Positions 10,706 to 20,607 of a DNA stretch of 64,000 nt are shown here, in pieces (position 1 is the first letter of the stretch; every line of letters starts with the position of its first letter). The notes under the pieces are model-generated. The model had not been told where the DNA came from. It did no database searches and worked only from the letters and a program-made list of their open reading frames with translations. Source of the stretch: Apoda limacodes. Its lineage: Eukaryota > Arthropoda > Insecta > Lepidoptera > Limacodidae. The translations under genes were made by a program, and so were the position numbers. The DNA lies in contig OX291547.1 in assembly GCA_946406115.1 (NCBI GenBank), positions 191,001 through 255,000 of the forward strand. The letters run 5' to 3'.

Positions 10706-11490
10706 TTTGCATTCAGCTTTTTAGGGAGAGTGATGAAAGTTGATCTTAGCCAATCTTTTTCTAGTTGTTGTACCTACTTATTTTCTATACAATTAGTTTT
10801 CGTCTATTCACTGTTATTTTCGTATTATTTAGTATTTTCTTAAGCGAGACTCGAGCGTTAAGGTGATACGCTAGAGACTAGAAAGGTTGCTTTCATATCC
10901 GACAAGATGTTTCGAAATCTAATTGCTAAGGTTATAAAAGTTTGTAACGAGACATTGATGGGAAATGTTAAATTGCGTTAGTAACACCACAGGTTAAAAG
11001 CTAGCTATTTATATTGTGTTGAATGAGATGTAATAAGCAGAGAGAAGCGCGGCGGAGAGGTGGCGCTGCGGAGGCGGGGAAGTGGCGGGCGGAGGCTGCG
11101 AGTATCGATCGACGCGCGCCGCCTGAACGAGCCCGAGCAAATTCTACAACTGCGGAAAGTCAGCAATATACCAGAGTAACAAAATTTCACATGGATACTG
11201 TTATATTCACAAAAAATTGGTGTTAAAGGATTAAAGCTGAATACTCCTTTCCGTAGACTGTGTACTTCTGATTTCATTAGTTTGCAGTCGGCAGCTCTGC
11301 GCTCGTGCCTTGTGGTCTTGTGCCTTGAAAATGACTCAAACGATTCCGATGTGATTAACAATATGAGAGCATAGGCCGAAAGATCGATTTAGTTGGACTC
11401 CAATTTTGGGATTTTCTCTGCCGTGTTTTTACGCAAAATTAAGGTTTTTGTTAAAAAAAAATAGTCCATTTTGAATTTTTAGTTGCTTTC
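10706..11490. other. No gene recognised; GC-rich patch at about 11,040-11,150
   Basis: Short open frames have no recognisable domain. The patch 11,040-11,150 is much richer in G+C and CpG than its surroundings (ggcggagaggtggcgctgcgg). It could be part of an element 5' UTR or a small CpG-rich regulatory site. Confidence 0.35.
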
Positions 11491-11499
11491 TTTATAACG

Positions 11500-12625
11500 A
11501 AATTACCGTTTCAGGTTTTCCGGATCAGGTAAATGACCGGAGGATGCAAGAAACTTTGGAAGTTTCCATTCCTAGTTCTTTATACTTGTACAAGGTTTCA
11601 AATAAAGAAACCGGAGGGATTCTTTTACGAATGACAGGATGTGTCATTCCTCATTTATTACTGATATGTATTCCTGTGCGTTGAGTTGAATTTTCTAATA
11701 CTAATCTACTTATTTTCAACATCCTGCACCTAAAGATGTTCTATGTGGTCGTCCAAGACCGTTTAGGTACGGTATTTTTATCGGTTATATAATGTGTTGT
11801 GTATGAGTGAAACTAATTCATGTAAGTAATTCATGCATATCTATACTCACAGTAGACACAACGATATTCTTGTCACCCTACGGCTCTTTTCCGTACCTAC
11901 TGTCTTTGAGAAGGCTAGGCTGTCCTCCTCAATTGTTCTGGTGGCCGTTGCGCGTCATATTTCGAGTAACGTCCGCACTGAAGAGGATTCTGGGAGTTTC
12001 GCTACAATCCAGATCCTCGGCCTGAGCAACACTGCTCAACGATTCTACGTCGCAGCATCGTGCAGCATAGCACCGTGCCAGCTCATCAAGGCCCTGAGAC
12101 AACATCATTCACCACACGTCCATAGTCCATTTATTATTATATTATATTATTATTATTATAGGTTCCCTAAAAGTCTGTCCCGTCCGCGGAAACCTCCTCC
12201 GGCGGCGGATACCTACTGGATGTGGACGTCGTGAAAGACATCATCGGTCGGGCGCTAGGCCGAAGAAATTGAATGTACTTTCTATCCCTAATATATATTC
12301 TATCCAGATATCTGTGTAGGCAGGCTTACGGTTTTTTTCTTTCTGTGTAGATAGGTAGTTTCAAATATTGTAGACTATAATTTCGATGTATTAAGGGTTA
12401 CGATTCACCTTAAGTCATTAGGTTAATGCTAATCATTAAATCTTGTTACTTTATATTAACAACCTTGAAAGAGTATACATTATAACTTTCCTTGACCTTG
12501 AATTGCGATTTTCTTTTACTTGCCTCCGAACCCCACACTCCCTGAATCTCTCTTGAGCACCTAGCCGGTGCATAGGTAACAAACTCATCCTTTTTGTTAT
12601 ATCTTTTAAACAAATTACAGTTGGT
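11500..12625 (+). repeat. Family C, unclassified dispersed repeat, copy 1
   Basis: Collinear, diverged similarity to 43,635-44,880. Shared blocks in the same order include 'ccggtaaaggaccggatgatg' or a variant (11,525; 43,650), 'cagatcctcggcctg' or variant (12,012; 44,158), 'cgtccgcg' with a 'cggcggcgg' patch (12,180; 44,450), 'gctctaggccgaagaaa' or variant (12,255; 44,517) and 'gagcacctagccggtgca' or variant (12,555; 44,830). No long reading frame or terminal repeat is evident. Confidence 0.65.
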
Positions 12626-12639
12626 TGCCAAAGTCAATA

Positions 12640-13120
12640 AGATCCATGATGGATCTAGACAATGGATCTACTAAGATTGAACGATAATTACAAAAACTTA
12701 GAACTTACTATCATTTTGCTATGAAAAACTCAATTAGTCAAGCGGACGAATGGATAAGAACGAAAGGTTAGAAAACTACAATGGTTTGGTTTTTACCAAA
12801 TATCTACGGAACCCTTAAAATAAACGATTGAAAACAAATGACTAAACTATAAACATTCAAATTATATTTTAGTAGACGTCAGATATGACGAAACTGTATA
12901 ATCGCTATTAGTACCGTTCTTATGTACTCTTACTCTTACTTGGACAGAGTGGTCGCGATTTAAGGCACAAGTGCTTTACGCGTGATAAGATTTTTAATAT
13001 TCAAAGATTTATACGCTTTTATGATATCATTAGAAGTGTGATGTTGGAATTTAAAGTCAGCATCACAAACTGGAACGTTTTCTTATAGTAGAGCTTCTGG
13101 AGCAGTATGAGATAAATTTA
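12640..13120. other. No gene recognised
   Basis: AT-rich sequence without recognisable coding or RNA features on either strand. Confidence 0.4.
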
Positions 13121-13125
13121 GGAAC

Positions 13126-13400
13126 TTAGTTGTCTCTTATCTTTCCAAAGAAATCTTTAGATGCAGCGGTGACTTTCGAATCTAATTTAATTGTACTGTT
13201 ATCAATATCAAAGCAATGACCATTACTTTTTAAGCTCAAGTACTGACTCGGCAATATAACAAACTTTTTTAAATAATTTAGCATAATTCTTAACATATGA
13301 ATTAAATTTTTCTGTATAAATATAAGTCCGTTCTTCATACAGCTCACAAAGCCGTTCTCTAGTCTTATAAATACCAGTGATGGCGCAGTCACTGAAGGAA
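13126..13400 (-). pseudogene. Probable non-LTR ORF2 linker fragment
   Basis: The minus-strand frame containing RERLCELYEERTYIYTEKF, then YVKNYAKLFKKVCYIA, fits the basic helical linker between endonuclease and RT in CR1-like elements (pattern R.RL..LY ... YIK.Y...F.KVC..A). It is frameshifted: the 88-residue open frame here is partly the wrong frame. Assignment is by pattern only. Confidence 0.4.
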
Positions 13401-13512
13401 GTGTTACTGTTAACTGAGATGGCTTTGTAACAAATGTAGTATCAAACTCTGTGCAATAACTCTTAGAAAAATGATTATAATGTTAATTAGGGTCATTATT
13501 AGTTGACAAAGT

Positions 13513-13765
13513 TGGCCTATAATTCGATGGATCTGATCTATCGGCCTTTCTTGGGCACCGGGTGCACATTCGCAGTCTCCATGAAGACGGAAATTGCCTA
13601 GTATGGTAGGAAAGCGCGAAGAGGCGCGTGAGTGCAGGACATTACTCAGGAGCACGCTGTTTAAGCACCACTGCTGGTACACTGTCTGGACCACTCGACT
13701 TATAAACGTCTAGAGAAAGCAACGCCAAGCTGGTATCCGGGTGCACCCGCCCAGAGATGATGACT
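13513..13765 (-). mobile_element. Family A fragments, minus strand
   Basis: 13,513-13,725 matches antisense family A RT ('ggcctataattcgatgg', 'gggcaccgggtgcacattcg', 'gaaattgcctagtatggtag'). 13,727-13,762 then matches a far more 3' segment of the element, also antisense ('ccaagctggtatccgggtgc'). The two segments are joined by a deletion. Confidence 0.8.
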
Positions 13766-13851
13766 GCCATACAACAAACGTGATTTTTTTGCCGTTTTTA
13801 TAGATAATGGTACCTTCGAGCGCAAGTTCGACTCGCACTTGGCCAATTTTT
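13766..13851 (-). repeat. Fragment of the lepidopteran 'ttgtatgggagc' dispersed repeat
   Basis: The reverse complement matches 25,320-25,420: 'ccatacaacaaacgtgattt', 'ataatggta', 'actcgcacttggccaatttt'. It sits between family A pieces. Confidence 0.7.
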
Positions 13852-13915
13852 TACTGAACCTCGAGGCAGCATTTAATTTGCATTTTAACTTAATGATATT
13901 CGGATCTTTATTATA
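13852..13915 (-). mobile_element. Family A fragment (linker region), minus strand
   Basis: 'ttactgaacctcgaggcagc' and 'atttaatttgcattttaac' are antisense to the family A linker also seen at 6,300-6,345 and 49,930-49,985. Confidence 0.7.
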
Positions 13916-13935
13916 AGAGATAAGATAAGATAAGG

Positions 13936-14505
13936 GGTAAAAGTTGCTGCTTTACAAGTCGCAAATCCGGCCCAATATGGAGTACTGCTGCCATCTCTGG
14001 GCAGGTGCACCCGGATACCAGCTTGGACGTTGTGACTCGGTTCAACGACGGGCTGTGAGAATTGTCGACGATCCCAAACTCCGTATCGAACCCTTAAGTC
14101 TGAGGAGAGACTTTGCCTCCCTGTGTGTGTACTACCGCTTGTACAATGGGATGTGTTCTGAGGAATTGTTTGAAATGATGTCCACGGCTACTTTCTACCA
14201 TCGCACCGCTCGCCATCGGCAGGGAATTCATTCTCACACTTTCGAACCGAAATGGTCGCGTAAAGTGCGGTTTTAGAGAAACTTCCTCCCGCGAAAGCTT
14301 GGCTTGTGGAATAAGCTCCCTGCCAAGGTTTTCTGGAACGGCTACAGTATTTTATCTTCAAGAAAGAAGTTATTAGATTTCTGAAGGGTCGGAAACGCGC
14401 GAGTGATACTTCTGGTGTTGTAAGCGTCCATAGGCCACGGTGACCGCTTACCATCAGGCGGACCGTGTGCTTGTTTGCCACCATAGTGGTATAAAAAAAA
14501 AAAAA
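13936..14505 (+). mobile_element. Family A 3' end with open C-terminal frame and A tail
   Basis: Plus-strand family A from 'gttgctgctttacaagtcgc' to the tail 'caccatagtggtat' plus an A run (14,491-14,505). A 110-residue frame (13,944-14,276) is open and encodes the RT C-terminal region (LYKSQIRPNMEYCCHLWAGA, VQRRAVRIVDDPKL, SLRRDFASLCVYYRLYNG). Together with the antisense family A pieces just upstream it forms a head-to-head arrangement, such as 5' inversion during integration can leave. Confidence 0.85.
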
Positions 14506-14610
14506 AGTCGCTCTTTAAATTTTAATTAATTATTAAGTAAATTATGTCAACAAACAAAAAAAGGTAGTCTTTAATTGTGCAATAAGCTTTTTCAATAACT
14601 TTCTTAAGTT

Positions 14611-14850
14611 TAATTGACATTCTACTGCAGAGATTTTATTTAATTGACATTCTTCTGCAGAGATTTTATTTAATTGACATTCTTCTGCAGAGATTTTATT
14701 TAATTGACATTCTTCTGCAGAGAATTTATTTAATTGACATTCTTCTGCAGAGATTTTATTTAATTGACATTCTTCTGCAGAGAATTTATTTAATTGACAT
14801 TCTTCTGCAGAGATTTTATTTAATTGACATTCTTCTGCAGAGATTTTATT
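14611..14850 (+). repeat. 30-bp minisatellite, 8 copies
   Basis: Eight exact-length 30-bp units of the form 'taattgacattcttctgcag' followed by 'agattttatt' or 'agaatttatt'. The variant T/A position gives unit order T,T,T,A,T,A,T,T, suggesting a later duplication of a two-unit block. The first unit has 'tctactgcag'. Confidence 0.97.
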
Positions 14851-15059
14851 GTAAAAACAAACATTGTCCTTTAAATTATTTATAATATTTTCTTAAGCCT
14901 TGTGTGGATCAGAGCAAGTCTGAGTATATTTCGATTATGAATGCCGCTTTTCTTTTTTAAACAATCAATATTTTTATAAACATAATTTTTTTTTTTTATA
15001 ATATATTATAATTGACCTTGATTTCCTTCAATACTTCCTTAAATTTATCTCTTAAAGAG

Positions 15060-15345
15060 TGTCTATGGGATGGATTGTAATTTGATCGAACAACACAAAG
15101 ATTGTTTGAATATCAGCTGTGTGTCCCCATAGTAAAATACCGTAGGACATCACGCTACGAAAGTAGGTGAAGTATATTATGCGGACAGTAGATTCGTCCG
15201 TTAGTTGACGAATCCTTTAACCGCGAATGCTGCAGAACTAAGCCTATTCCCTAATCTAGCTATATGTGGGCCCTCGTCCCCATTTATAAATACACCGGTT
15301 CTTACCTGACTGATATTTGGCGTTAAATTTTTTTTAATTATTCAT
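15060..15345 (-). pseudogene. Non-LTR RT C-terminal (thumb) fragment
   Basis: The minus-strand translation shows GPHIARLGNRLSSAAFAVK, then (after a frameshift) IIYFTYFRSVMSYGILLWGH and ADIQTIFVL. This is the conserved region after the catalytic core of Jockey/CR1-type RTs (pattern LSSAAFA.R ... YF.SVMSYGI.LWG). Both ends are truncated. The hAT-type MITE lies just beyond it at 15,360. Confidence 0.7.
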
Positions 15346-15359
15346 GTTGATCCCTAGAT

Positions 15360-16114
15360 CGTTTCTCAACCATTTTGAAGTCGCGCCTCCCTCACGACTT
15401 GCGAAAATCTTCACGCCTCCCTTACTTAAATCTTTACGCCTCCCTTACTTAAATTTTCACGCCTCCCTTACTTAAATCTACACGCCTCCCTTACTTAAAT
15501 CTTCACGCCTCCCTTACTTAAATCTACACGCCTCCCTTACTTAAATCTACACGCCTCCCTTACTTAAATCTTCACGCCTCCCTTACTTAAATCTTTACGC
15601 CTCCCTTACTAAAATTATTCGATTCTTCGATTAACGCAGCTCTTCGAAGTAAAAGAAAAGAGAAGTAAAATATATCTTATAAATAAAATGAAGATACAGT
15701 ATTGTAAGCCTTTATTTAACCACTAGAGGGCGAACTGTTATGTTTCCAAGCCGCTCCCACAAACAATTTTATAAAGTCACTTCTATAATTCGAATTTTTC
15801 AGTCTTTTCGCTCATGCGATTTGCGACTTGCAACTATTAATGCTAGTTTATATAATCTTTAAAAGGTTGAAAAAAGCAGTCTTTAGGAATTAATAATATC
15901 ATGGACGTTCCGGTGTACTTTAAGAATTCTAAAAGTATTTTTTTATATGAAGAACTTTTATATGAAGCTATATGCGTATTGGGTAGTGACCAGGCAAGTA
16001 ACGTTAATCTTGCTGTCTATTTTATGAGTCTAATCTAGTAGGTAATTTTTTTATTATCTAATGCTTCGCGCCCCCCTTGAAAGCTCGGCGCGCCCCACCG
16101 GTTGAGAAGTGCTG
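15360..16114. mobile_element. hAT-type non-autonomous element (MITE)
   Basis: The ends are inverted: left 'cgtttctcaacc' (15,360-15,371), right 'ggttgagaagtgctg' (16,100-16,114). The 'cag..c.ttctcaacc' terminus is typical of hAT elements. It is flanked by 8-bp repeats differing at one base: ccctagat (15,352-15,359) and ccatagat (16,115-16,122). Eight base pairs is the hAT target-site length. There is no transposase frame. Subterminal CpG-rich motifs (left 'tcgcgcctccctcacgactt', right 'cgcgccccccttgaaagctc') lie at both ends, and the left part holds a 23-bp array. Confidence 0.72.
15411..15612 (+). repeat. 23-bp tandem array inside the hAT-type MITE
   Basis: About nine units of 'cacgcctcccttacttaaat' plus three bases, period 23. 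It grew from the subterminal 'gcgcctccctcacgactt' motif of the element. The bases after 'aaat' vary (cttt, tttt, ctac, cttc). Confidence 0.92.
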
Positions 16115-16323
16115 CCATAGATCATTTCATTTATTATGCACTTTTCTTCGATTGTATCACTTGTATAGTTCGTTTTAATCATTGCATTTTATATTTGATC
16201 ACAAAGTTCGGAGACGATGTTTACAGTGTTGCCGCCATGACACACGACACACGCCCGTGATCGATAAGATTATTAAGAAGATACACTAGGTACTATTATT
16301 TGTTATGCTGTGTTAGTATGTTG

Positions 16324-16330
16324 ACTCACC
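16324..16330 (-). promoter_or_regulatory. 5' splice donor of the Dpr exon
   Basis: On the minus strand the exon ends acg at 16,330 and the intron starts gtgagt (16,329-16,324), a consensus donor. The open frame reads 8 more residues into the intron, unlike the conserved Dpr sequence, which supports splicing here. Confidence 0.8.
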
Positions 16331-16668
16331 GTCCGGTTGCCGAGGTTTCTCACGCGGCACGAGAGGTACGCGGACTTGCCCACGAGCGCCGTCACGTTGC
16401 GCGGAGTCGCCGGGTCAAAACTCGGTGCCGCGCCCGCTCCCGTTCCCGCGCCCGCTCCCGCTCCCACTCTAGCTCCCGCACCCGCGCCCGCTCCCGCCGG
16501 CAGAGCGTTGATGGAGCCCGCGCCGCCCGCGACGTCTCCGGCACCTGTACCGCACACAAACACTATGTTAAATGTTAAAAATCTCAAATTGCTTCTACTT
16601 TCGACCGTTAGCGGCATCAAGTGAAACTTTTTGTCACCGAGTGTTTTTAATTCGACCCCGCTGAACAT
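16330..16668 (-). CDS. dpr: Dpr-family Ig cell-surface protein, first coding exon
   Basis: The only host gene I recognise. Dpr proteins are neuronal Ig-domain surface proteins that pair with DIP receptors in synaptic matching. The minus-strand exon encodes up to 113 residues. A Met at 16,668 or 16,617 may start it; the second is followed by a better signal-peptide-like stretch (basic residues, then RFLTFNIVFVCGTGAG). A Gly/Ala-rich linker follows (about residues 41-83), then the start of Ig domain 1: FDPATPRNVTALVGKSAYLS, with Cys104 as the B-strand cysteine, up to NLGNRT. This matches the Dpr signature closely. The exon ends in phase 0 at acg|gtgagt. The next exon, which should carry the SWIRHRD-type motif, was not found in the 16.3 kb downstream. 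Dpr genes are known for very long introns. The paralogue is not determined. Confidence 0.87.
16432..16500 (-). repeat. GC-rich 6-bp repeat coding the Gly/Ala linker
   Basis: Imperfect repeats of 'gctccc' / 'gcgccc' on the plus strand code alternating Gly and Ala on the minus strand. Such tracts vary in length by slippage. On the plus strand they make an Arg/Ser-rich shadow frame. Confidence 0.75.
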
Positions 16669-17040
16669 GTGTCTGCTCTAACTGAATACATTTTTTATTT
16701 TTTATTTTTTGCATTCGCGCTCAATCTATTGAGAAAAGTGATTTAATAGCCAAGAAGCGTATTAATTTTAATACATTTACCCACAAACCTAACACACCAT
16801 CGTACCGTACGAGTACCTACAGCTAAAGGTCGCACACAGCGCAAACGCCGCGCCGCCGCTCCGCCGCCCCCGCCCCGCCGTGAGTCACGAAGTTATAGAT
16901 GTTACAATAATGATTTTATAATGACATTTTGTAGGTGATATGAATACCTAAATAAAGTCCCATAAATTTAAAAATTATAATTATTTAACAATTTGGTGCT
17001 TAAGTGAGTGTTTTACATATTGATCTATTATTAAGGCTGA
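16669..17040. other. Upstream flank of the Dpr exon with a CpG-rich patch
   Basis: Sequence upstream (in gene sense) of the Dpr exon. 16,835-16,885 is very rich in C+G and CpG (cgccgcgccgccgctccgcc). It lies about 170-220 bp before the exon start and could be part of the 5' UTR or promoter. No TATA box or initiator is clear. Confidence 0.35.
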
Positions 17041-17180
17041 CGGCTTGTCAAAACTCGGTTAAGCAAAAAATGAAGTGCACCAAGTGTGACAATTGTCAAA
17101 TTACATCATAACTTTAACGTTTACAATAACCAGCCCAAAATGACTGGTTATAGTTAAAGTTACAATTGACAAACAAGCCG
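17041..17180. repeat. 140-bp hairpin-like element
   Basis: The ends are inverted: cggcttgtc (17,041) and acaagccg (ending 17,180). Internal stems pair as well ('cataactttaac' with 'gttaaagttac', 'taaccag' with 'ctggtta'). The layout is that of a small foldback MITE. No target duplication was identified. Confidence 0.5.
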
Positions 17181-17860
17181 ATCAATGATCATCAAATGAG
17201 GTTATTCATGTAAAATACAACAAATTTGTATTACCTGGTGTTTTGAATATTATGTTGGTGGAATTGCGATAATTTTTTACTTCACTGCCCCACATCATTT
17301 TTGCGTAAAAATAATTATAATTAATGAAGATGCATCCCCTTATACCCAAATGGAATACAGAAATCGGCGGCCAAAATATTTTTTTTGTATGAATATAAAA
17401 AAAAAAAAAAAAAATGGATTTTGAAAAAAAAAAAATGTTCGGTATGTATTAAACACACACCTCTGTGGGCTGCCATCGCTCCGGTTGGGGAAAAAAACAT
17501 AATCTAACATGGCACTAATATTTCAATACAGATTTCTTTTTATAAATCTATTCTTTTTCGCCGACTTTTTTATTTCATTTGTGTATAAGGGGGTGCTAAA
17601 CTATCAATAAAAAATTTTTTACCCAAAAATAACTCAAATAACGTACAGAGAAGTAAATATTTACCAGCATTGCTAATGAAATACATTTATTTAAATAGTG
17701 TTTTTGTACCGATCTCACAAAACTTGTAAACTATAATTGTAGATGATAGCTTTACTGCAAGTTATATTTGCTATTATCCTACTAATATTATACATGTGAA
17801 ACTTTGTATGTCTGGATCATAGATATAGAATGTACAAGATCAATCTAAAACGCTTAACGC
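17181..17860. other. No gene recognised
   Basis: AT-rich sequence with A/T homopolymers (about 17,398-17,435). No coding, RNA or repeat feature is recognised. Confidence 0.4.
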
Positions 17861-17861
17861 C

Positions 17862-18562
17862 CGCCGGACCTCCCACTGTGTTATGGAGATTTCTGGCATA
17901 GTCTTACCGCATCACGGTAAAGTAGGTGGTACAGCTCCTTCGTTATTGATATTCGAGTTTGAGGCACTGAGACTACCCAGTAAATCGGCTTTCTCTCTAG
18001 CACTATGGGAGAATCGGTTTTTCGCTGTGGTGGTAACGACCACTGACAAAAGTTTCCCTTGGCAGCTTAACAAGCGACCAGAAAGCGCGACTCCCAGAGG
18101 GATAGCTTGCAAGTCGCCCACCTATTTTGCCGATGAATTGGAACTTAGCTCTGGCAATTACTTTCTTACTGAACCTCTGTCTTTTTGAACGGTCTTTTTT
18201 TGACATCGGCAGCTACTCGAGGGTTAGAAATGTAACATTTCATGCCAGCGAAGATTGTTTCAGTGACTGCGGCTGCGCAGATGTCAGGATCTTCTGAGCT
18301 GAAGCAGAGCTGCCTCCACGGGTACGATGCATAAAAATCCCGCAATCCATCACAATCTGCTGACTTATAATGCCACACACAACGCCAATTAATTGGCGCA
18401 GAGGAAACGGTTAGTGTTCATGACACTTGATTCCGGGCGAGAGAGTGGTCAAAGGAGCCAAGAGGCGCATCCACTGAGACGGAATATCAGTTCGGACGTG
18501 TAGCTAGCACTCCTAGCCTGTATATCAGGTATGGTCGTTGGAGAAAGTACCAGTTGAGAGAA
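17862..18562 (-). mobile_element. Family A fragment (endonuclease end to RT start), minus strand
   Basis: Antisense family A from the pre-RT region ('cgccggacctcccactgtg') through the linker ('aagtcgcccacctattttgc') to the endonuclease end ('gcgcatccactgagacgg' and 'gtaccagttgagagaat'). Open stretches are at 18,378-18,166 (WHYKSADCDGLRDFYASYPW) and 18,121-17,912. Both 5' and 3' parts of the element are missing. Confidence 0.85.
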
Positions 18563-19095
18563 TTTTGTTTGAGTAATTGTAAAGAATAAAAACCAAATTT
18601 AATTGATACGTCTCAATTTTTTTATTGAAAGTATCTAAATTTAACAAATTTAACATTATTTAGTAATAATACTAAAACTATAAGAACATTAAATATAGAA
18701 ACTATTTGTAAGAAGACTTCTGGTGAACAAAACACCGTCATAAAAACCAAGTATTTTATATTATTTTTCATCATGCAACCTCTTACAATTCACCCCCACC
18801 GTGCGCGTAATACATATTACATTTCATACTAATTTTATAAATGTGGCTCGAACGGCGCGTACGATGCGGACAAATGTGCGATCACCTTTGGATGGCTATG
18901 AATAATTATCTTATTAAAATTCTATACATGTATAATTACATATATCGATACTGATGCCGTCGGTCGCCACCTTGTCAAGCTCTATTGTAACTAAATGTCT
19001 ACATATTTTATGCAAAATCTAGATAAAAAAAAATGCAAGCTTTGATTTAAATAATTTTTTTTTTGTAAAATTCTCAACTAAAACTGATAAAATAT
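18563..19095. other. AT-rich flank containing a diverged repeat of the duplicated region
   Basis: No gene is recognised. 18,940-19,145 resembles 19,215-19,430 ('tattgtaactaaatg' versus 'tatcgtaactaaatg', then 'atattttatgcaaaat' and 'aatgcagtaa'). Older repeats therefore existed here before the recent 2,132-bp duplication. Confidence 0.5.
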
Positions 19096-20082
19096 GCATA
19101 TGACAACAATGCAGTAAAAATTATCATAATTTACCTGTGACATGTGTACTTATTTGGATTATTATCTGTTGTGACTTCACATTTACTCAGTTAGAGCTTC
19201 TCATAGACTTTATTATATATACGCATGACGTCAGCGGTATGTCAATCTCTATCGTAACTAAATGATTCCATATTTTACACAAAATATCCTCCAAATCTTG
19301 ATTTAGCAATTAAATATGGTATCAAGTCTATTGAAAAACATGTAAAATACGATTCAAATAGTTTTTTTGTTGATTTTTTAGCTGTATTAGATAAAATATT
19401 CAATCAACAATGCAGTAATTTTGATTATTCCGTCTTCTAAATAAACATTGGCTCACACTAGAAGACAGATTTTGTATCTTAAAAATATTTTAAATATTAA
19501 TGACGGATTACAGAAAGAAAAAAAGAAAATTCCAGTTTCAGTAAACAAATGACGACCTTACCGGATCTTATCCCGGGAGACATTGACATAGGCACCTATT
19601 TTCTTCTGTCTTATTTTGTCTCGGGCTCTATGCACTTAATTTGGATTTCTCGCTTCCACACTTTATTGGTCTTTTTTTTTCTTGTGCGGAGATTGAACCT
19701 GCACCCCTCGTTTCCGTAGATAGTCTTCACTACCAACAGAGCCACGGAGCCGTCAAACGTATAAATCTTTGCCGCAAAAAGAACTCCTAATAGACTTTAT
19801 TATCGATATTCGGACTATTGCGACTTGTAACGTCACATTAGCTCACAAAATGGATACCAAATTTACAATTTAAATAATCTAAAATATAAATCAAGGATTC
19901 AAGGAGGAAAACAGAAAATTCCAATCGCTATAAAATAGACCCGCCGATATCGCCGCTTATCAATGTAATTATTGTCACATTCGGCCATTTTCTTCTATCT
20001 CATTTTCTCATGGGCACTATGCACTTAATTTGGATTTCTCGCTCCCACGCTTTATTGGTCTTTTGAACGTAGTAAAAAAATC

Positions 20083-20360
20083 CTATGGTCTGGATGGATG
20101 TTTGTTACTCAATCACGCTTTAACCACTGGACGCATCGGGATGAAATTTGGCATACATATAGATTAGGATCTGGAATAGCATATAGGTTACTTTTTATCT
20201 CGAAAAAATCAAAATTTCCCGCGGGAACAACTATAACAGAGTTTAAAGAACAAAAGATGTAGCTACAGCTTGCTATAGCAAACTTCATTAGTATAATTAA
20301 GGAGTTCCACGCCGAAAACCGAATTCAGGGCGGGCGGAGCCGCTGGCAAAGTCTAGTCGT
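20083..20360 (+). mobile_element. Helitron-like dispersed repeat, copy in unit 1
   Basis: It starts near 'tggatgtttgttactcaatc', continues 'gggatgaaatttggcatac', 'taggttactttttatc' and 'cccgcgggaac', and ends 'gggcggagccgctggcaaag'. This is a repeat type very common in Lepidoptera, often annotated as a non-autonomous Helitron. That classification is from memory. Another copy is at 45,178-46,072. Confidence 0.6.
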
Positions 20361-20607
20361 AATAGTTATTTAAACCTTTACAAAAAAAATTTTTGAGGAA
20401 TAAAACTGAAAGTATCCATATTTATTTCTTGTTTTCCAATGAAAACATAAACATAGTTACAGTATAACTGCACTAATTATGCACACTTAGTTACATATCG
20501 CGCTATCCGTGACTTTTTTCACGATTACTGCCAATCTACATTGACTCAAAAATAACAAATATTAAGGCCTATTTTGTTCTTGCTATGCTTTGGCAGCTTC
20601 GCACAAT

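Noticed and set aside
14611..14850. CRISPR-like array
   Set aside because: Units are contiguous without unique spacers. The window is clearly eukaryotic.
16300..16578. Plus-strand Arg/Ser-rich open frame (RS-domain look)
   Set aside because: It is the antisense shadow of the Gly/Ala linker of the Dpr exon. The opposite strand has the conserved Ig sequence and splice donor.
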